Positions 6,238-9,927 of a DNA stretch of 9,927 nucleotides are shown in pieces. Under the pieces are notes generated by a model that was given only the letters and a program-made list of their open reading frames with translations, was not told the origin of the DNA and ran no database searches. This DNA is from Bifidobacteriaceae bacterium. Its GTDB lineage: Bacteria > Actinomycetota > Actinomycetes > Actinomycetales > WQXJ01. The first letter of the stretch is position 1, and every line of letters begins with the position of its first letter. Made by a program: the position numbers and the translations under genes. The DNA is taken from assembly GCA_031278075.1 (NCBI GenBank), contig JAITLE010000167.1:1-9927 (forward strand), given 5' to 3'.

Positions 6238-9200
6238 CAAGCCACATCTGCGGACGGCGGTGGGCGGCCCTCGCGACGCTGCTGGCCCTGCCGGGCCTCG
6301 TCGGGGGGTTCGGCGTGGGCGCGACGCCCGCGCGGGCGGACGGCGCCTCTGCCCTCGCGCCAGAGCCCCAGGTCCAGGCGGCGGTCGCGGTGGTCTCCGG
6401 TTTCCCGGCCGCGCCAAGCCCCAGCGCCGCGTTCGACTGGGCGCAGCGCGCGCTGGACTTCGACGAGTTCATCTACACCTGGGACGAGTCCCGTGGCGCG
6501 TACCAGACCATCCTCTTGGACGAGGACGCCCCCAACATGGACGGCGGCGACTCTTACAAGATCCCCGCCTACTACGGCGACGCCCGGGTGTCGCTGGCGC
6601 AAGGCCAAAACGAGGCGATCGCGCAAATCGCCTCGGTGGTCTCGGCCAGCCTCGTCGGCGTCGACAAGTCCAACCAGGACGGCTGGAACTACGTCGACAT
6701 GCTGCGCACGTTCTATCACCCCGATCTGGGCGTGGCGCTCAACACCAACAAAGCCGGCCAGGGACCCGGGAACGAGGCGTGGTACACCACCACCGCGAAC
6801 CTCTTGTACTCGATGCTGGGGCAGCTTTACCCGGACGCGACCGACATGGACACGATCATCCAGTCGATCGCCGACTCCTATTACGACATGGTGGTGCGGT
6901 TTGGCGGCGCCGCGGCGGATTTCGGCCCCAACAACTACGACTTCAAGAGCGAGACGCCGTCTTCGACGAAGGGCTACGGCGGACCAGAATCGGCGGCCGG
7001 CACAGCGGCCATCGAATTGTGGGCCTACGAACGGTTCGGCGACGAGAAGTACCTCCAGGGCGCGAAGTGGGCCATGGACTACCTGGAACGCCAGACCTCG
7101 TCGGTGTTCTACGAGTGGCAGATCGTGCTGGCGCCATATGTGGCCGCTCGCCTCAACGCCCAGCACGGCACGGAATATGACGTGTCGAAATACTTCGCCT
7201 GGTTGATCAGCGGATCGACCACCCGGGGCGGCTGGGGGACCATGACCGGCAAATGGGGCGCTTATGACGTGTCCGGCGTCATGGGGTCCGTCACCGACTC
7301 GATCGGCGGCGTGGCGGGCTACGGCTTCGCCATGAACACATTCCAGGTCCCGTTGATGGCGGCCGCCGCGAAATACGACGCGCGCTACGCGAACGCCATC
7401 GGCAAATGGGTGCTGAACGCCGCCAACGCGGGCCGGTATTTCTTCCCGGACCAGGTTCCCGCCTCAGACCAACAATACGGTGACAGGTTTATCGACGACC
7501 CAGCCCACGTCATAGCCCACGAGGGCCTGTGGCACACCGCGCAAGGCGTCAAGGCGGGCGGTGACATTCCGTCCCGTTCCAGCGGCTGGGGCGGGCTCGG
7601 GGAAGCCGCGACCAGCCTCGGCATTTACGGCAGCGCCTGGATCGGGATGATGGGCGCCACGGTCCAGGCCACCAACGTGGCGAACGTCCTGCGAATCGAC
7701 CTCAACGCGCTGGATTTCTATGGTCAAAACGATTATCCGACCTACCTGTATCACAACCCCGGCGCGGCGGTCGCCTTAGTGGACGTGGCGGTGGACGGCG
7801 TTTGCGATTTGTACGATGCCGTCTCAGGCGCCTTCCTCGCCCGGAACGTCAGCGGGACCGCCGTCGTGGAAGTCCCAGCGGGCGGATCGGTGGTGCTGGT
7901 GCACGCCCCGGCTGGGGCCACGCTCACCGTGGAGGGACACACCACCTACTTGGACGGCGTCGCCGCGGGCCACAACGCCATGCCGTCGCGTGACCTGGCC
8001 CTGGGACGCGACGCGATCATCGCCGCCGCGGCCGAGGGCACGGTGGCCGCCACCACGGACGGCGACCCCGCCACCACCTGGACGCTGGACAGCGACCATC
8101 CCGTGGTGGAGGTGGAATTGGCGGCGCCCGCAGTGGTGGACCAGATCGTCGCCGAATGGGCGGTCCCGGAGGTGGGCGCCCACACGATCTCGGTCTCGGC
8201 GGACGGCGCCGACTGGCAAGATGTGGCGACAAGCGACGCCGGCGGGCTGGAGACGCTGACCTTCACGGCGCGCACGGTCTCCAAGGTGCGCGTCGAATTG
8301 CTGGAAGACGTGGCTGAGCTGGGCGAACTTCGCGTGCACCTGGAAAGCGAACCGAACCTGGCGCTGAACAAATCCGCCACCGCGTCCGGCTCGAATTCGG
8401 CTGGGCAGCCCAGCGCGATGCTGGACGGCAGCATGTCGACGCGTTGGGAGTCCAACACTGCGGACAACGCCTGGGCGATCGTCGACCTGGGCGCGGTTCA
8501 TCCGATCTCGTTGATTCGGTTGAACTGGGAAGGCGCCTACTCGAAGGAATACCGGTTCGAGGTGTCCACCGACGGCGCCAACTGGACCACCGTGGTGACC
8601 GAGACCAACGGTCACACCGGATGGATAGAACACCCCCTGGCCGAGGCCCAAGACGCGCGCCACGTCAAGTGGCAGGGGGTCAAACGGGGCACGACATACG
8701 CCAACTCGATCTTTGAGCTGGAGATCTACGCGGCCGCGCACAGCACCAACCTGGCGCTCGGCCGGGCCGTGCGCCCCTCAAACGAGGCGGACCAACCGGC
8801 GCCGGAGGTGACAGACGGGAAGGTCGCCACCGCTCGTGAGATCGGGGCCGGACAACTGGTGGTGGACCTGGGCGCGGAGCGCGCCTTCAACCAGATCCAG
8901 TTGACCTGGGCCGGCGGCGCGGTCAGCCACGGCTACCGGCTGGCGGTCTCCGACAACGCGCTGAACTGGACGGACATCGCTGTGACGGCGTCAGCGCCCG
9001 GAGGCGTGGAAACAGTTGTGGTCAAGCCGGTGACGGCCCGCCACATCCTGCTCCAGCCGGACGCGGCCGACGGCCCGGCGCTCGCTGATCTCCAGGTCCA
9101 CAAACTCAACCTGGCGCTGAACGCGCCGGTCACAGTGTCCTCGACCAACGCGGTGCTGAACGCGGCGTCGAACGCGACCGACGGGACCAAGACCACATCC

Positions 9201-9797
9201 TGGATCTCCCAGGCCTCCGACCCGCAGCAGCTGGTGGTCGACCTGGGCGGGCCGCGTGAGGTGGGTTCGGTGGTGGTGAGCTGGGGCGGCACTTGTTTTA
9301 GGACCTACACCATCGCGGTCTCGACGGACGGGCTCTCCTGGGAGACCGTCGCCAGCGAGGTGAGCCGGGCGGGCGAGACCCTGTCGCTGTTCGCTCCGAC
9401 CACGGCCAGCCATGTCCGAGTGCACGGCTCTCAACGCTCCAACAGCTGCGCTTACAACATCGCCGAGCTGGCGGTCTACGCGCCGGAGTCGATCCCGGCG
9501 GCGACCGCGTTGCAGTTGAGCGCGACGGTGGGCGTCAAGTGCATCGCGGGGAAAGCGTATTTGACGGTGACGGCTCAAAACGACTCGGATGTGGCGGCGG
9601 CGTTGACGGTGACGACCCCCTATGGGGTGAAGGTGTTCCCGTCGATCGCGCCCGGCGCATCAGGTTTCCATTCGTTCACCACCCGGCTGGCCTCTTACAC
9701 GGCTGTGCCGGTGACAGTGACGGGCGCGGCTCTCGCCGAACCCGAGCGGACGGGAGTGGCCGCCGAGACGACTGCGACGGCATCGTGCGGCGGCTGA
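6234..9797 (+). CDS. Large secreted multidomain carbohydrate-active protein with four discoidin-like modules
   Basis: A 1187-residue secreted protein. Residues 1-35 form a Sec signal peptide: RR at 8-9, a hydrophobic core, and the cleavage motif ARA before Asp36. A linker follows to about 63. Residues 64-510 are a Trp/Tyr-rich helical region that I cannot place in a named family; it looks like an (alpha/alpha)-barrel hydrolase or lyase. Residues 511-582 appear beta-rich. Four F5/8 type C-like modules follow (586-706, 708-833, 839-957, 959-1083), then a terminal module (about 1088-1187) with Cys1103 and Cys1185. It has no LPXTG anchor, so it is released or held by its binding modules. ATG 6234 is fixed by AAAGGAG eight bases upstream and by the signal peptide. 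Context suggests it attacks or trims the glycan whose fragments the transporter imports and the GH130 enzyme splits. Confidence 0.88.
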   Translation: MTSHICGRRWAALATLLALPGLVGGFGVGATPARADGASALAPEPQVQAAVAVVSGFPAAPSPSAAFDWAQRALDFDEFIYTWDESRGAYQTILLDEDAPNMDGGDSYKIPAYYGDARVSLAQGQNEAIAQIASVVSASLVGVDKSNQDGWNYVDMLRTFYHPDLGVALNTNKAGQGPGNEAWYTTTANLLYSMLGQLYPDATDMDTIIQSIADSYYDMVVRFGGAAADFGPNNYDFKSETPSSTKGYGGPESAAGTAAIELWAYERFGDEKYLQGAKWAMDYLERQTSSVFYEWQIVLAPYVAARLNAQHGTEYDVSKYFAWLISGSTTRGGWGTMTGKWGAYDVSGVMGSVTDSIGGVAGYGFAMNTFQVPLMAAAAKYDARYANAIGKWVLNAANAGRYFFPDQVPASDQQYGDRFIDDPAHVIAHEGLWHTAQGVKAGGDIPSRSSGWGGLGEAATSLGIYGSAWIGMMGATVQATNVANVLRIDLNALDFYGQNDYPTYLYHNPGAAVALVDVAVDGVCDLYDAVSGAFLARNVSGTAVVEVPAGGSVVLVHAPAGATLTVEGHTTYLDGVAAGHNAMPSRDLALGRDAIIAAAAEGTVAATTDGDPATTWTLDSDHPVVEVELAAPAVVDQIVAEWAVPEVGAHTISVSADGADWQDVATSDAGGLETLTFTARTVSKVRVELLEDVAELGELRVHLESEPNLALNKSATASGSNSAGQPSAMLDGSMSTRWESNTADNAWAIVDLGAVHPISLIRLNWEGAYSKEYRFEVSTDGANWTTVVTETNGHTGWIEHPLAEAQDARHVKWQGVKRGTTYANSIFELEIYAAAHSTNLALGRAVRPSNEADQPAPEVTDGKVATAREIGAGQLVVDLGAERAFNQIQLTWAGGAVSHGYRLAVSDNALNWTDIAVTASAPGGVETVVVKPVTARHILLQPDAADGPALADLQVHKLNLALNAPVTVSSTNAVLNAASNATDGTKTTSWISQASDPQQLVVDLGGPREVGSVVVSWGGTCFRTYTIAVSTDGLSWETVASEVSRAGETLSLFAPTTASHVRVHGSQRSNSCAYNIAELAVYAPESIPAATALQLSATVGVKCIAGKAYLTVTAQNDSDVAAALTVTTPYGVKVFPSIAPGASGFHSFTTRLASYTAVPVTVTGAALAEPERTGVAAETTATASCGG
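6423..7763 (+). other. Unassigned putative catalytic region of the secreted protein (residues 64-510)
   Basis: About 450 residues rich in Trp, Tyr, Gly and acidic residues, with alternating helix-like segments and aromatic turn motifs, as in six-hairpin (alpha/alpha)6 enzymes. Candidate active-site residues, all speculative, are Asp84 and Glu85 (WDESRG), Glu181 (GNEAWYTTT), Glu252 (GYGGPESAAG), Asp421/Asp422 (RFIDDPAHV) and His429/Glu430 with His434 (HEGLWHTAQG). The closing stretch TNVANVLRIDLNALDF...YPTYLYHNP resembles, from memory only, uncharacterised secreted six-hairpin proteins in other bacteria. It lacks the paired-Asp signature I would expect for GH76 mannanases and does not read as GH92 or GH125. 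Fold and activity are inference. Confidence 0.55.
7989..9482 (+). other. Four tandem F5/8 type C (discoidin, CBM32-like) modules
   Basis: Module 2 (8355-8732) is the clearest: NLALNKSATASG, MLDGSMSTRWES, AIVDLG, FEVSTDGANW. Module 4 (9108-9482) is also good: NLALN, ATDGTKTTSWIS, LVVDLGG, IAVSTDGLSWETVA; Cys1021 and Cys1072 could form a disulfide. Module 1 (7989-8351) keeps TTDGDPATTW and ISVSADGADWQDVA. Module 3 (8748-9104) keeps NLALGRAV, LVVDLG and the SDNALNWTDIA strand but lacks the Trp of the T-x-W/T-R-W motif (it reads ATAREI), so it may be a spacer. Such modules bind glycans or cell surfaces. Confidence 0.85.
9495..9794 (+). other. C-terminal module typical of actinobacterial secreted glycosidases
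   Basis: Residues about 1088-1187 contain KCIAGKAYLTVTAQNDSD, then TPYGVKVFPSIAPGASGFHSFTTR, and end in ATASCGG. I recall this pattern as a recurrent C-terminal beta-sandwich-like module in secreted actinobacterial glycoside hydrolases. Cys1103 near its start and Cys1185 near its end probably form a disulfide. Its function is not known to me; attachment or stability are possibilities. Confidence 0.6.
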
Positions 9798-9809
9798 CTC
9801 CCCCAAACG

Positions 9810-9845
9810 GCGTCAGGGGCGATCCAAGCGGACCGCCCCTGACGC
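9810..9845 (+). terminator. Strong hairpin after the secreted-protein gene, probable terminator
   Basis: GCGTCAGGGGCG (9810-9821) pairs perfectly over 12 bp with 9834-9845. Inside lie an A-C mismatch, three more pairs (9823-9825 with 9830-9832) and an AAGC tetraloop. It begins 13 bases after the stop codon. No T-run follows, as is common for actinobacterial terminators. Confidence 0.8.
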
Positions 9846-9853
9846 GGCGCCTC

Positions 9854-9872
9854 GCCGGCTGAACGAGCCGGC
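9854..9872 (+). terminator. Second hairpin of the terminator cluster
   Basis: GCCGGCT (9854-9860) pairs perfectly with AGCCGGC (9866-9872) around a GAACG loop, nine bases after the first hairpin. It probably backs up termination. Confidence 0.6.
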
Positions 9873-9885
9873 TCTCGAAACGTGC

Positions 9886-9906
9886 CGTCTCAGCTTCGCT
9901 GAGGCG
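9886..9906 (+). terminator. Third hairpin, terminator or leader structure of the next gene
   Basis: Bases 9886-9894 pair with 9898-9906 in nine pairs (one T-G) around the loop TTC, which could rearrange to a CTTCG loop. It may be a further terminator element, or it may belong to the leader of a gene starting near 9924. Confidence 0.5.
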
Positions 9907-9923
9907 TGAAAGGCAGGAACTGA

Positions 9924-9927
9924 ATGT
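9924..9927 (+). CDS. Possible start codon of the next gene (cut by window edge)
   Basis: ATG at 9924-9926 is preceded by the purine-rich AAAGGCAGGA (9909-9918), a fair ribosome-binding site about six bases away. The window ends one base later, so no product can be suggested and the call rests on this signal alone. Confidence 0.25.

Noticed and set aside
5847..7166. A 439-codon minus-strand frame across the GH130 and secreted-protein genes
   Set aside because: Same cause: its low-complexity Arg/Gly/Val-rich product has no recognisable domain, while the plus-strand genes have clear motifs and ribosome-binding sites.
6423..7763. Assignment of the secreted region to GH76 alpha-1,6-mannanase
   Set aside because: The helical layout and the mannose context are suggestive, but I see no paired catalytic Asp motif of that family, so naming it would be a guess.
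9876..9882. CGAAACG as an operator half-site after the last gene
   Set aside because: The other half (TGCCGT) does not match the palindrome, and a seven-base match is expected by chance in DNA of this composition.
1..9927. CRISPR arrays, tRNA or rRNA genes, insertion sequences, phage or defence genes
   Set aside because: I saw no regularly spaced repeats, tRNA-like cloverleaf, transposase motif or terminal inverted repeats; the whole window reads as a metabolic locus.

Overview
The window looks like chromosomal DNA from a high-GC Gram-positive bacterium (Actinomycetota). Supporting signs are strong G/C at third codon positions, GTG and TTG starts beside purine-rich ribosome-binding sites, and a CUT1-type sugar ABC transporter with no ATPase gene beside it. 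A C-terminal module of a type I recall from actinobacterial secreted glycoside hydrolases points the same way. I cannot name a genus.

All supported genes are on the + strand and form one carbohydrate-use locus. Positions 2-211 are probably the 3' end of an upstream gene, possibly a membrane protein. Positions 212-514 are intergenic and hold a candidate operator, a possible promoter and the ribosome-binding site of a LacI-family repressor (515-1573). A control region follows (about 1556-1661) with a -35-like element and a near-perfect 18-bp palindrome placed just before a sugar-binding lipoprotein gene (1662-3026). A strong hairpin separates that gene from two permease genes (3135-4049 and 4046-4990, overlapping). 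Next comes a cytoplasmic GH130-family enzyme (5009-6151), then an 82-base gap holding a 10-codon leader ORF, and then a 1187-residue secreted protein (6234-9797). Three hairpins in tandem close the locus (9810-9906). A possible next start codon lies at 9924.

Proposed model (inference): the secreted protein has an N-terminal helical region that I cannot assign to a named family, four discoidin-like (F5/8 type C) modules and a terminal cysteine-bearing module. It would bind and cut or trim an external glycan. The lipoprotein and permeases would import the released oligosaccharide, using an ATPase encoded elsewhere. The GH130 enzyme would split a beta-mannoside, most likely by phosphorolysis to mannose 1-phosphate. 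The LacI-type repressor would control the set through related palindromes in front of its own gene and in front of the transporter. The most original element is the unassigned catalytic region of the secreted protein, whose linkage to GH130 suggests an undescribed activity on a mannose-containing glycan. The short leader ORF just ahead of it is the second point of interest.
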